Below are positions 11,286-23,130 of a stretch of 64,000 bases of DNA, piece after piece. Both the position numbers and the translations under genes were made by a program. How positions within the stretch are numbered: the first letter of the stretch is position 1; each line of letters opens with the position of its first letter. This stretch comes from Trichobilharzia regenti (lineage: Eukaryota > Platyhelminthes > Trematoda > Strigeidida > Schistosomatidae): assembly GCA_944472135.2 (NCBI GenBank), contig OX235265.1:57919112-57983111 (forward strand), read 5' to 3'. The notes under the pieces were generated by a model. The model ran no database searches. It was not told the DNA's origin and saw nothing but the letters and a program-made list of their open reading frames with translations.

Positions 11286-12844
11286 TCTTGGCTGAAACTC
11301 AAACCTATTGTCTACTGCTTTAAATATCAGAACACCATCCACTAGCAACTACCTATCCCCTAACATATCATTCATCTCAGAGTATATCAGCAGAGCTTAG
11401 GCATTTCATGTACATATTAACAAGAAATTCAAAATAGCTGCAACAGCAACAGAAATAATTACTGTGATTTGTGTTCTTTTTTTCAAAACTATTGAAAAAG
11501 TTATTTTAAGTAGTGAGTTTATTCACCTGAAACGGATTAGTCAATGAGTTTGAGGAAATCAAGATAAGTGAAAGTTAATAGATAAATCTGGTGAACTAAT
11601 TTTTTTTTGCCATATGATTCTCTGGGAATAATATCATCTCAGATGCTTTATCATTATGATGACACTGATTGTTTTTCTCTAAATAAAGTGTTATTTTGTA
11701 ATTCAAAACTATTATTTCAGCGGTTTAGTATTAATTTGTTTTTTGCATGTCTAACCTAAATTAAGTTGAGTAAAGTTTTATACTTAAATCGATTGATGAA
11801 GTTTTGATTCTTTGATAAATTTCAGTCGACATAAATGAATGAAAATACTGATGGAGCTATGTGAGATAAGTTCTTACCTATGATGGACAACGTATGTTTT
11901 CGTCATGGATCTACACCAATTACACAACCAATACAATGCATGGAGCACTAGACATGTATTACATCTTAGTCTAGGACTTTTAAGCAGCGCTCACGCATCA
12001 CCCCAATAGGGATCAAGATCGAAATCTTAAGGTCGTGTAGTGAAGTGGTTCAACTGTGATTCACTGACCCATGAACTCTAACTTGTGTTAATTCTAGAAA
12101 TAGTGCTACTGCCAACCACTGTCAAGAATGAACACTTTCATCATCCTGACTACTGAGAATGAAATCTTTATGTGAAAGTTTTAACGGCAGGAGAGTGATG
12201 CTGATTCAGAAATACGTTCCGAATATGTACACACAAGTAAACGGATGAATAAATCAACTGTTCTGCATAGCTGTATGCAATAAACTTTGGCTGTTTCACT
12301 GGTTTAGTGTAGCCATCACTAACAGTGTATTCAAGTTTGTCCAATTGTTTGGACCATCTTGTTTTAGACGATTAAAAGACGGGTTGATTTTCCAACCACC
12401 TATGTCATCTAGTTGTGTCTTATTGCACCATTCTTTGGCATATTTTTAACGTCAAAGACATAACAGTTTATGAAGAGGGGAATTTATTTCTTATAGGAAA
12501 TAATACTGATAGCAGAAGTATACGAGGTCTCACAGGCCTGATTAAATCAGTCAGCTACCTGAATTTCCACCCAATAAAGTTAGTTAAATTTTCTATATAT
12601 TTCATTGTTTTAATCACTCAGTTATGTGTTTGGGTTGCAAAATATTCTCACGCACATTTTTAATTGGCTTTCAACATAATACTGTGCATTTTTCGAAGGA
12701 GACAAAGGATAAGTATCATAAGCGGATGGTTTTTGTTTCAGATTTTACATCCTTGTGTCACGAGATATTCTGTCAACTACTACTCTATTTGAACATCCTG
12801 GATGAAGAGTAAATGTTATATAGTATTTATTGTTCTTGTTTTAC

Positions 12845-13071
12845 TCCTTTTCGTTCCCAGTGAAACATAGGGCATTAAGCTAGAGCTTTGAAGTTTCAGT
12901 AGCGGTAGTATTTATTTTTACGGGATGAGTTTGTTAGCCTCATGCCCAATTTCCCTTCTTTACCAGTCTTATTACCAGTTAAGCGAGGTAAATGAGTGCG
13001 TATGTGACCGGCGATCGAACCCGTAACCACCTGGGTGGTTATCGACTACACTACCGTAGGACCACCGACAC
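12845..13071 (-). mobile_element. tRNA-headed SINE, type 1 (RTE-like tail)
   Basis: On - it starts with a tRNA-like head (A-box-like region near 13,050 and a B box GGTTCGATCGC near 13,019), followed by a body ending in the block CTATGTTTCACTGGGAACG. That tail resembles the 3' ends of RTE LINEs in this window, which probably mobilised it. Sister copies are at 28,872-29,102 (+) and 41,299-41,530 (-). The head is too altered to be a working tRNA gene. Confidence 0.75.
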
Positions 13072-13326
13072 ATTGACACTACTTAGTGAGTTAAAACCCA
13101 ATAATCTATCTACATGATTTCTGTGAATTCGAGATACTTTGCCATGACAGTTCACTGTCGTCAGTGAGTAACTAATAATACAATAATTATTGCAGTAATA
13201 CTGTGCGTCAAATATTACGGCATAATGTAATACGTTTCCTCATTTATTTTTTGGTATTCATCGTGAAGTATCAAGTGAAATAATAAGGCAAGTAATTTCT
13301 ACTTAGGTAGTTAAAAATTCACAGTG

Positions 13327-13860
13327 ACTAGTCGCTGAAGTGTGGCTGACGTCACGCATTCCTATTTTTCTGATAGAAAGCATTATACCGTCTACAATGG
13401 AAAGTCCTCCACTACCTCACCCACTTTAGCTGGTGTTCCTCAATGTGCTGTTCTTTCTCCCTTTCTGTTATTATTAATATTGATGAGGAGTCACTTCATC
13501 TATTAGTCAAGTTTGCAATGTGGTCATGAAGGTAGCAAACAATCAGTTATTCACGCTAAATGCACTGAAATGTCAAGTCCCCATGTGGTAAACTTGACGG
13601 ACGCAACTCATTCAGTACCAGCATTAAGGATTAAAAACTTGTCCATGATTACTCCCTGGCGAACAACTGATGTGTCTACTAGAATACCACAGTAGTCCAC
13701 TTATGAGCCAGAATACCTCAGGAAAACATTTTTGGACTGTAGTGCGACGAAAACTTCGGTTAGGATCATCTATGAGGCATTGATTCATTCAAGTTTGTGT
13801 ACACCTTGCTGGTGAATACCAGTTAGCCGGGAATGTATATCCGTACCATCCTACTGTTAG
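13327..13860 (+). pseudogene. LINE reverse transcriptase fragment
   Basis: Conceptual translation gives a fingers/palm piece reading DRKHYTVYNGK, then AGVPQCAVLSPF, the GVPQG-LSP motif of non-LTR reverse transcriptases with Gly changed to Cys. After a frame break it continues to a KCTEM-SP stretch and finally an IIYEALIHSSL motif typical of the thumb region. The catalytic FADD box is not preserved. A decayed Jockey/CR1-like LINE fragment without UTRs, lying in the spacer of the large palindrome. Confidence 0.6.
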
Positions 13861-14608
13861 TCTCAGCTATATGATAAAATGAAAACGTATTTCTAAATTA
13901 TAGATCTGAAAAAACTGCCACTCAGTGTCCATTTAACTACAGGCAAGTATTTAGCGATTACTAATAGCAATTCAGCTCACTTTTGAACACATTCACCACA
14001 TATACATAGTTTTAAGTCTATTAGGAAGTATACCGCATCTTTCTACAATTCTTCAGGTCTTAAGAATTACTGCCTGAAACTCTTAATAAAATGTTTCAGT
14101 ATGATTCAAACTAGCCGCAAGTTAGGAACACATTATATGATTAAGTAATACAAAAAGAATTAATCTGATTGAAACTAGAATAAATTTAAATAGGTAAACT
14201 GAGTGACGTATAAATAATTGACAGGATTCAGCAGAACGCAACAAAAACAGAAAGATGGTCAAGTTCAGCATCATGAGAAATAGATAGGTAGTAGTAGGAA
14301 TGCAAAAATTTTATTTGTAATTTAAGTTCTATTAGCTTCTAGTAATCCTCATCAAAAGTTCTGCATCTAACGCATCTGTTGTTTGTATTATTGTAATGTT
14401 GTAAATGCATTGATTTCTTCCATTAATGTGTGAGTAAAGATGCAACAGGAGATCAGTTATAATAATCTATGTGCAAGTGAAATCGGTCAATAAGTCTTTG
14501 ATGAGAATTTTGACAATTTCCTTGAGAAACTCAAAGGAAAAAATCTCATCTCATGTTTATTCCATTAAATAGACCCAAAACGAAACTAACTAGTTATTCG
14601 CCTCACAA
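13861..14608. other. Spacer end, nothing recognised
   Basis: A/T-rich sequence between the LINE fragment and the right palindrome arm. No open frame, RNA gene or known repeat was recognised. Confidence 0.5.
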
Positions 14609-14677
14609 ATGTTGCATTTCACATGAAAAGAAACTAACTTCGTTCCTCTAAATATAACTAACAAACAAATACACATG

Positions 14678-14711
<34 letters not shown>

Positions 14712-17032
14712 GGAACTCACTCATTACTAAGATTGTAAATAATTCAATATTCTCTATTCCTTATCAATGATTAGTATTAATTGGTTGATTCTATTTGTGG
14801 AATTGTAAACAGGAATACAGAAATATCAAATGGTTGAATGTTGGTTGGTCGGTCAGTTGGTTGGTTGATTGTTACTTCTGAGAAGCCTGAAAATTGCATG
14901 ATCGTCTCTTTCTAGAAATTTAAGATTCAATGACATCACGGGAAATGTGCATTAGTACTTCAGGTGCATTCATTCTTATCCTCCTCCTCATCATCATCAT
15001 AGATATCGTCGTCAACCTTCTTCCTCTCCTTCCACTTCGTTTCCACTATTTCACACACATCTCTTCACATTAACTCATCAGATTAGAATTTCGATGTACG
15101 GATGTACTGAGCGAATGTTGGTCGCAATCTCATCGACGAGTAAAGTGACATGGGATAAGATGGAAGAACGTGATGTTATAAGGCTATTCGGTTGTGTTGA
15201 TAATTTTTGACAAGGCGATGAGACAAGGTGTAATGAATGTGTTTGTTGAACGCACTTCGAATGTTCTGATCACACACACCATCAAACACATCCACACACC
15301 TCCATGCTAAGCAGAGTATTTCAGGTCAAAATTGAATCACTGTAGGTCACAAGGTTAGTGTTAGTGTTAATGGGATTGAGAATCACAGATAAGAGAGGTG
15401 AGGAAGTGAGAGCGGGAAATATTGTTGGATGTATGACAATCACTGCTTATAAAATTTGGAATGAATTGTGAACACACAGAACAGGTTTCAGTCTCTAAAT
15501 GCTTGTTACTACTGGTGGTGTTTTACTAAACACAAGTCTGTCAGGCAAACATGCTTGACATGTTGGTTTGAAAGTAATACTGGAATCAGCTCCGGTTACG
15601 CATCAGATTGATTCGGCCTGTAACAGATGAGGTTGAGAGAGAATTCTCAGAATCAGTTGTCGTTAACATTTAAGCTGGTGGAAGGTAAGTTTGTCAGGTT
15701 TACTTCGATGTCACAAGTAGCCATGTTTATACTACTGAATGGTGTGAGTGGTGGTAGTCACGTCGGACAGAGCAGCTTTCCAACCACATTGGAGTAATGT
15801 AAACAGCTGATGGCCATCTCCTGCACGCTCGTTCACCTCCACGCTCATCACTGTCAGGTCAGAATGGCGAGTCAGTTCAAGCCAGCCGAATTCTAGCTGT
15901 GTGAATTGTCGAGCTGACTGGTAACAGACTGGTGAGCAACAATAGAACTGGTTATATGTGAGTTACACTGTTCTAGGTTGACATAGACGATTGTATTGAT
16001 CTGAGTATTCTTGTCTCCCACAAGAAATAGTGATCGATTTCCACCTCGAACTGTGCAATTAGCAGGTACATAATTGCCTCATAGTTAGAGATGTGTTAAC
16101 ACGGGAGGATACGTCTGGAGACTAACTCCCGATGAATTGTCACTATTTATCACTGCATACACTCAACTCTCTTCACCGCTTTGAGCAGAACGAAATCACT
16201 CTGACATCCTCCACAACTTTATTTCAGGACATTCGCTTCATTGGTGTTGTTAATTTTACTGTTGTTGTTTACGCTGTTGCTGTTGTTGATGGCATAAAAC
16301 TACGATGTTCACTCACATTCGTCCCCAAATCAGCTGTGATCGGATGATGTGTGTATTCGATGTGTTTGAAGGTGTGGGAGAGTGGAATAAAGAAGAGCGT
16401 GACGAGCATCACCAGATGTGGCATTCATTGAAGTGAACCTCCTGCTGGACAAGCGACATGATGATGACAATCTGATGAGTGGAGGATCAGTGTGTTTCTG
16501 AGAACACCACTCCTGTCAGAAATTGTCAACCTCACATCAATTCTAATTGGACCGTGATTTTGAGTCACTTGTACAGGTGACGACCACATTGTTAACGTGA
16601 CTGATGTTTATAGAATTTGCTCTGCACGGAGATTGATGATTAGACATTTGTCAGTGGTTAGTCGCAGAAACTACTCACATGCATGTTTACTCCAGACTGT
16701 ATTCAGTAGAAGCACACGAAGTTCACCTTTAGGATTCATTTACTGGTAAACTGAATCGAACCATGGAAAGCCATCAGTATGTATCAGCAGGTTAGAATAG
16801 CATTGAATACTCTTCGAATGTGTCCCAATCTCCCAGTGTTATTGTGTGCATATTTATTTATTCCTTCTGGTTGATAGTAGGAATGAATAATGAAGTTGAC
16901 TGAATCATTTCATGTGGAGGGATGAACACATTGCTAGTGAGGTTACGTGATCTGTGAATGTTATTACTTCATGATTTGTGACAGTGTTAGGTTGTAGCGA
17001 TGAAATGTATCATGGCAGGTAGGAAAATACCC

Positions 17033-17036
<4 letters not shown>

Positions 17037-17066
<30 letters not shown>
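17037..17066. repeat. (TA)n microsatellite, right arm
   Basis: Shorter counterpart of the 6,493-6,530 tract. The length difference is direct evidence that the two arms are not one molecule read twice without error. Confidence 0.8.
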
Positions 17067-17068
<2 letters not shown>

Positions 17069-17316
17069 GCAAGGGTTGTCTACTGAAGCGTGGAAAGAGA
17101 ATTCGATATGGGATTCAACGAAGTGGATATCAGATTGAGGGGACAATTTTTCAGAGGGAATTCTCTACTCTGGCTGCATAAACTGGAATGCAGTAGAAGA
17201 CTGTCGACCAATTTTCCGGTAAAGTGTCAATGTTCCTATCTGAGATTTTCGTTGGTACTTCTGTAGCATTTTGATAGCTGTTGACTCAGTCTTCGGCTGT
17301 CTCTGAATGAACTTAT

Positions 17317-17772
17317 TTGTATTCCAACCAGAATTCTAAATCGATATTACTTGTTTTATTTTGGTTAGGACTGGTATCCAAGACACGCAATTCGTGGGTT
17401 TCTGGATTCATCATTCGGATGGTCGCTTTCATCCTCTTGTATGACGCTATCTGTTTCCACTACTTCCGCCTAATTCCACGAACTCTGCTGATTTTTCTTC
17501 TGCAGAGCGTTCTGCACCAAGTACTGGGATGCACATATTTTTGCTGTTTGTACGCCAGTAACACTGCCTCATCATTAATCGTCAAATGTAACTTTTTATT
17601 TAACTTCGAGACTCTTGAGAATGTCATGGCTTCAAGGAGTGTTGATTCTCTTTTAATAATCCATGGCTGGTGGATGAGAAGATATATTGTTTGTTTCTGC
17701 GGTGAACAACTTGACTGTGGAGTATTCACTGGTGACAGAAAGACGACGCACGTTCTATCCAGTAAGCAATAA
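17317..17772 (+). other. Unassigned open frames in right arm (both strands)
   Basis: Mirror copy of the 5,787-6,242 pair. The 151-codon frame differs from its partner by one residue (Val for Ile) and the antisense 89-codon frame (17,460-17,729, - strand) by one (Thr for Ile), both caused by the same base change. Retention of both frames says little, because the arms are too similar for decay to show. Function unknown. Confidence 0.25.
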
Positions 17773-18399
17773 TGAACAGCCTAATAACAAGTAATGTGTG
17801 TGGATGAAATCGGGTGAAATTTTGTTATTTCCTAAATGTTTCGCAATCGTTTTTTTCTGGAGATCAAAATATATACGCTGTACGAGAACGAAAGTTGCTG
17901 AAGGATATGACTTCGTCTAGGTGCAGAGAATAGTAGGCAGTATACACAGATTAAGTATGAGAAATTGATACATTTTTGAATGTGAGATTTATGGAGATAA
18001 ATCACTATATTTAGGATGACATTCTGAGTATTGGTGATAACTATGGAACTGGAGTAAATGTTATGGCAGTGAATCTACCTGAAACAGAATACAATGGTGG
18101 TCTAATTCTTCGTTAAAAAACAGGACCCCAACTTTTAGCAAATTCCGTATAAATATATTCTACTGTTTCGAACGTCTCTAATTTGCGGATACTGTAATAC
18201 ATCTAGGAGACGTTGTTATTTTATGCACTAACGATCAGTTGAATGGAACTCGGGAAGTAGTCTCTGAGGAGGTGTATATATATATATCCTTAACTCGCAC
18301 ACGGGACTAAATTATCGGTCGTCGGAATAATTCTGAGTAAGGAGTATCTAACTTTTACGCGCTTTAAATGTTAAGGTTTATTAAACGCAGAGATAGTAT

Positions 18400-21300
18400 G
18401 TCTTCTACTTCATTTTTATTTCGGTGGTCAGATGTTTTGGCGAACCGGTTAAAGAATTCTTACGAAATTGACTTGGTTATACAAATCAGGACTGTCTACT
18501 GACGCCTTTATACCTCGCAGATGCATTTTGTTGTCAGTAATCGAATCAGATTTCGTTACAATGAGAAGAAATGACTCGGAAAGCACTTCTATTCTAATAG
18601 CAGTCTGATGACATTAAATTGAGATAGGAGGAGACAAACAAAAAGCCCCAATTTCATAAATGTCTTGGTCTATAGAGCAAGCAAAGGAAATTTAGAAACA
18701 AAGCGTAGAAGAGTTGAACTAAACTGGCCAAATACTCAAATACAACTGAAATACTTCAATGGTACACAAATAAACATTACTGTGATGAGCCAGGGCACAC
18801 TGCAACACTCCTGTCCTGAAAAGTAAGGAAGAGAAATATCCCCTGATATGTTACTGAGAAAATTAATATGCAAACAATTGTATCATTAACTTGCTCCAGA
18901 TCAACTTACCAATAAGGCAACGTCTACTGAGACAAAGCACCAAACCTTCCTGTCATATTCGAATTCGATCTAGCTGAGTTTCAACATAGAACTCTGCACA
19001 GAAGTGCAACAGGTAAAGTAGTCACACTCTATTTAATACACAATAGTAGACAGCAGAGAAAAAAAGATTCAAAGAAAGTGTAATGAGCAGAAATATGTGG
19101 CAGAAGGAATAGTTCATGGAAAAACATGAGGGTTTATGGATATGAGAGGTCATCTGCGCCAAAGCAAATGGTTTTGGGCTACATCTGTGATAGTTTGCAA
19201 CCACTAGTTCTCGGCATACTGACAACCCGAACCAGTTAGTCTGTGCTTCCATACGAAGACGCTGCATAAGTCACCGCTGGTTTAATGTAACCATTGAGAA
19301 TAAACTTCATCTGCAAGGTAACGCAGTAGGTTTATTTTATGTTATATAGAAAAGGGAGCCAACAGCAAAATAATACTTGCCAGTACCTTCTATGAGACAA
19401 AACGTTTCAAACGGGGAAAACATGAAATAGTTTGATTATTTACAGAAACATGGTTTCTAGCCTTTCTATGACATCTTCAACAAATAATCCTTATATACAT
19501 GGTGGTATATGAATAGTTTCAAAGGCAGTAGCAGTAAGAGGTTTTTTGCTGCACCAACTAATCAACACTGCTCATTCGATTTGTGTTTTGCATATGACGT
19601 CGAGAATCGTCAGGATGAATATAAAAGTAGTCGTGAGCTGTTTTCACGTACTAGAAATCAAATGCCAAATTAGGTGTTCTAGATGTGTAAAAACTTTTAT
19701 AGGACGCGTTTACAACAGCCAAACGTAACATTTGATATTAATACAGCATTCCTCTAAGCACGTAGCACAAAATCACGCCAAAACCACCCCTGAGGTAATT
19801 CAAATCGTAACTGACTGCCTTCGTTCTACCATTTTGAGCAGGCTGAGACGAAAGTAAGGCAGGTTTGCCTTGTTGTAACTTATTTTCTGATTCAAACATC
19901 ATTCATATTTTGGATCTTTAGAGACTTTTATAAGTTTTCATTTGGATTCAGCAACGAACTCACACTGATTAGAAAATCTCAGAAAACTGAGCGCCTATCT
20001 ACTCCTAGTTTCAAAAGTGCACGCTAACAACCATGGTAGGGAAAGTCTATAACTCCGAATATTTCAGACAAATACACTTATAAATCACTTACTGAATTGG
20101 AATCCAGAGGACCGTCGTTTTAGTTTAGGATTTTTGACGGAGCAATTTCATAACTGTTTGAGAGATCTAGCTAGTAAATAACTTTAAGATGTCAATCAAA
20201 TCGCTATTTAGCCAAAGAGTCTAAATCCAATAATGTATAATTTTCAACTTGTAATTCTCAGTAAAGACTTAGTGAATATTCACGGGTCATCGAATACTTA
20301 CTTATCTGGTAACTCTTGATTGTATTTCTGTATAATTAAGGGTAAGTCTGTTCTGTCTATGGAGTAGCGAACGATTACGAAAAATTCCTTATGTAGTATT
20401 TGACTCTCACTTGTTCTCTTGTTTTCGGATTATGACACCTATTCATGGTGAGATTGACGCTGATAACTAACAATCAAATTTCAGTCTTTATTTCCTGATG
20501 AAATTCTGTTCTCGAAAACAAAAATACAATGGTCTATATTTTAACAAGTATAAATTCTTATCTTTCATTTCCGGAGACTTCGAGTTGTTTGTATTTCGTT
20601 CTCATTTTTAACGGTTTTAAATCTGTTAGTTAAGTATTCATTATAACATTACAACAAGCGATTGAGGACTACATGCACTCACGTCCACCTAGACATACAT
20701 CGACGCACATTTATCCAATTATCCCTAATATTAACTAACCATTTGTTCAAATAATTCAAAAAAAAAATTGATAAAAAAAATGAATCAGTTACGCTTTATA
20801 ATATGGGAACAGTTTAAATAGGTATGTATCACTTCCTTTCACTTCATTAGTATTTTTGTTATTGCTTAAGAGGCGTTTATCTTTATAATTACATATATAT
20901 TACATCTAAATGAAAAAGGAAGATGCAACTCGTGCAACAGTGGGCAGAAGTATTTAGCCAAAGAAAAAAATGACTGAAGAGTGTTAGACCATCTTTTTTG
21001 TCATTTAGTACTTCAATCTAGTCTTTCTAAAACTTTTCAGTTACACTGCTATTAAGGAGAAAAAATTGAACTAGAATGGGGAAATTACCAATTTCACCAT
21101 CACTTAACCATGACATTCCTAATGAATGCTACGTAATGAATAGAGACATAAGTTAGAAATCATGGGGAAATGAGTTCCAGCCCAGTTACTAGGTAGTAAA
21201 AATGCTCACCTTGTAATCTGATGATCAAGGGTTTGACTTCTGACAAGATCATAGCTGATTATCACTGCATAGCTGCAATCTAGGATGAAGTAGCTATTCA

Positions 21301-22245
21301 GTGTTGCATGATTGAATAGCTCGAAGATGTAAATTCTGAATATTCTGAGAATTTCAAGGTATATCTTGTCAGGATTTGAAATCAGTTAGACAATTGCTGA
21401 AAACCACGGAATACTGGAGAGCTTTTTGTTAATACATTAGGACTCAGCAGCAGTAAACGCCCGTGACCTCATCAGCGATTGTTTTGCTTGACAAAGACAG
21501 CAATAAATAAAGTTTTATCAATATGAGAGTTAGCATTACTGTGAAGTGATTAAAGTTGCCTTTGTCTGATGTGTTGTAGCTCACGCAGAATATGAAAATG
21601 TGGGCAATAATTATGAATAGTGTCATCAGAAGTTTTGGCACTATGAGAAAATCTGATTTCCCTAATGATTTCTGCTCTGCTGCGATTGGTTTTCAGTTGG
21701 ACTTCCTAGAGTCTTTAACTGGAACTCCTGATAGCCATTAATTTATCGAATAGATAAACCATTCTAACTGGTACGTTTTAAACCAAATAACTTCATGGCC
21801 TGGTGTATTCGTTTGGTCAGCTTTCGTTTTCTGCTAAAGTAGAAAAATAGTGGGTAGACAGGTCCAGATTTTTGCGTTATGGATGCATATAATCTCATCC
21901 ATTAACCTACCCACCTTCCCTCCGATTTTATGCCTAATATCCCCATTGTTTCTCTGGTAGACGGTGAAATACATAGAACTCAAACCAAACTTGTATATAT
22001 AGAATCAGAAAGTGATTAATCTCAGTTTACTCTGGTAACAATCTTTTCACACTTAGCACAAAATTATTTTACCTGTTTCTCCGGTTTTTTTATTATCTTT
22101 ATTATTATGCCCGTTTTTATTTTTTTTACCCACTGATCTTAACTCACTCAGATAACTTCTAAGTGTTTACTTTCATATTGTTATGTAATTTTTCCCTGCA
22201 TATAATGACCATAATTCGAGCTTTTGTTGTCAGGCCAACCACCAA
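18400..22245. other. Mostly unassigned; possible decayed element pieces
   Basis: No gene seen. About 18,780-18,830 can be read as HYCDEPGHTATLL, like half of a retroelement CCHC zinc knuckle. About 19,650-19,740 (+) reads CSRCVKTFIGRVYNSQT, which resembles a GIY-YIG start. Both are short, broken and isolated, so I do not call them as elements. Confidence 0.35.
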
Positions 22246-22610
22246 AGCTTCTCAAATATTTTTCCAGACTTATGGTAAAAATTCAAGTGAAGCTATAAGA
22301 AGCCGTAGTGTTCTTGGACAATACTATCCTGCAATGTTATGAAGAGGTGGAAGTTGGGCAATAAGAAGCGAAATCATTGAATATCTGGTCGATACTGGTC
22401 ACCCTATCTCTACAGTCTCTTCCTTAAAAGTCATCCACAAGGCCAAAAATTATTCGCCCAAATCATTGCGTATACTACTCATCTGTATTACTGAAGCTTT
22501 GACCATCGAAATGGAAAAAAGCCACATCTCTGTAAACAGAAAAAATTCGTTCAACCCATCTAACTTTCATTATCTTAATCCCTCTATGCTAAAGTATGAT
22601 AATCTCCATT
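22246..22610 (+). pseudogene. PLE GIY-YIG C-terminal remnant (second PLE lineage)
   Basis: Around 22,348-22,590 the + strand encodes IRSEIIEYLVDTGHPISTVS, then KVIHKAKNYSPKSLRILLIC and an ITEALTIE segment. This is the typical EH-LVDTGH and ITEAL-I region downstream of the YIG motif in PLE GIY-YIG domains. The YIG part is lost and the frame is broken upstream. It differs clearly from the 55.9-58.7 kb family. An A/T-rich tail follows to about 23,130. Confidence 0.6.
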
Positions 22611-23130
22611 GATATTTTGGTTCTACCTATTTTTCGTTTTGTTTGTCCAGTTTGTGTACTCTTCCTTTATTACGTTGATTGTTTCTATATTTATTCTCAC
22701 TTTGAACTGTCTCCAGTGTTATTTCACTTGTCCTACTTGTCATTCTAAATCAAATTTTTCTCTCACTGTTAAAATTATATGTTATTAAATTTCACACCAT
22801 GTTATGCAACGTTGTATTTGCCTGCTAATCCTATACCCTCTTCCAACATTTATACATTCTATGAATTATTTCAAATATGACATTTGTTTTGCCACTTGAC
22901 ATTTAACTACGTTTATAATCTCAGACATTTTAGCTGAATATCGTGCTATTATCATTTTGAGTATTCACACCTTTGTTTAAGTTTCCTCTTAGAATATCAT
23001 TTCTTAAAAACACCATATATGTACGACTGTACAGCTTGATAATAAATTCATTAAGAAGAGTCTCTTTGCTGAATGACTGGTTTTGTTTTCTGAATATTCA
23101 AGTGTTCGTCTGCAAGAATTTAGTGGCTTT
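22611..23130 (+). repeat. PLE 3' tail-like sequence
   Basis: A/T-rich sequence behind the GIY-YIG remnant. The end part, about 23,025-23,110 (CGACTGTACAGCTTGATAATAAATTC, then GAAGAGTCTCTTTGCTGAATG), matches about 2,065-2,145 and so belongs to a repeat. Probably the PLE 3' UTR. Confidence 0.4.

Larger units (their letters stand above)
8951..12844. other. Spacer of the large inverted repeat, first part
   Basis: Very A/T-rich with many short homopolymers. No gene seen. It contains two hammerhead-like relics (about 10,752-10,790 and 11,230-11,285, listed separately) and a 101-codon - frame at 10,834-11,139 whose Arg-rich middle I could not assign. Direct homology between spacer and arms was not seen. 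Confidence 0.5.
14609..18399 (-). repeat. Right arm of the 13.2-kb inverted repeat
   Basis: Mirror of 5,160-8,950. It contains a (CA)n tract at about 14,684-14,709, where the left arm has an interrupted GT tract, and a shorter (TA)n run than its partner. Pairing stops abruptly at 18,399/5,160 and at 14,609/8,950. The spacer 8,951-14,608 is single-copy apart from ordinary transposon fragments. Confidence 0.9.

Noticed and set aside
17317..17772. Membrane protein encoded by the 151-codon frame
   Set aside because: Hydrophobicity comes from being antisense to a basic frame; no start context, splice site or homologous motif supports it.
5160..18399. Giant DNA transposon with long terminal inverted repeats (Polinton type)
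   Set aside because: No integrase, polymerase, capsid or transposase motif was found in arms or spacer, and the flanks show no target-site duplication.
18780..18830. Retroelement zinc knuckle (HYCDEPGHTATLL)
   Set aside because: Only half of the CCHC pattern is present and no gag or protease neighbours were recognised.
19540..19900. Third PLE GIY-YIG fragment
   Set aside because: CSRCVKTFIGRVY is suggestive, but the downstream conserved His, Glu and Asn positions could not be found in any frame.
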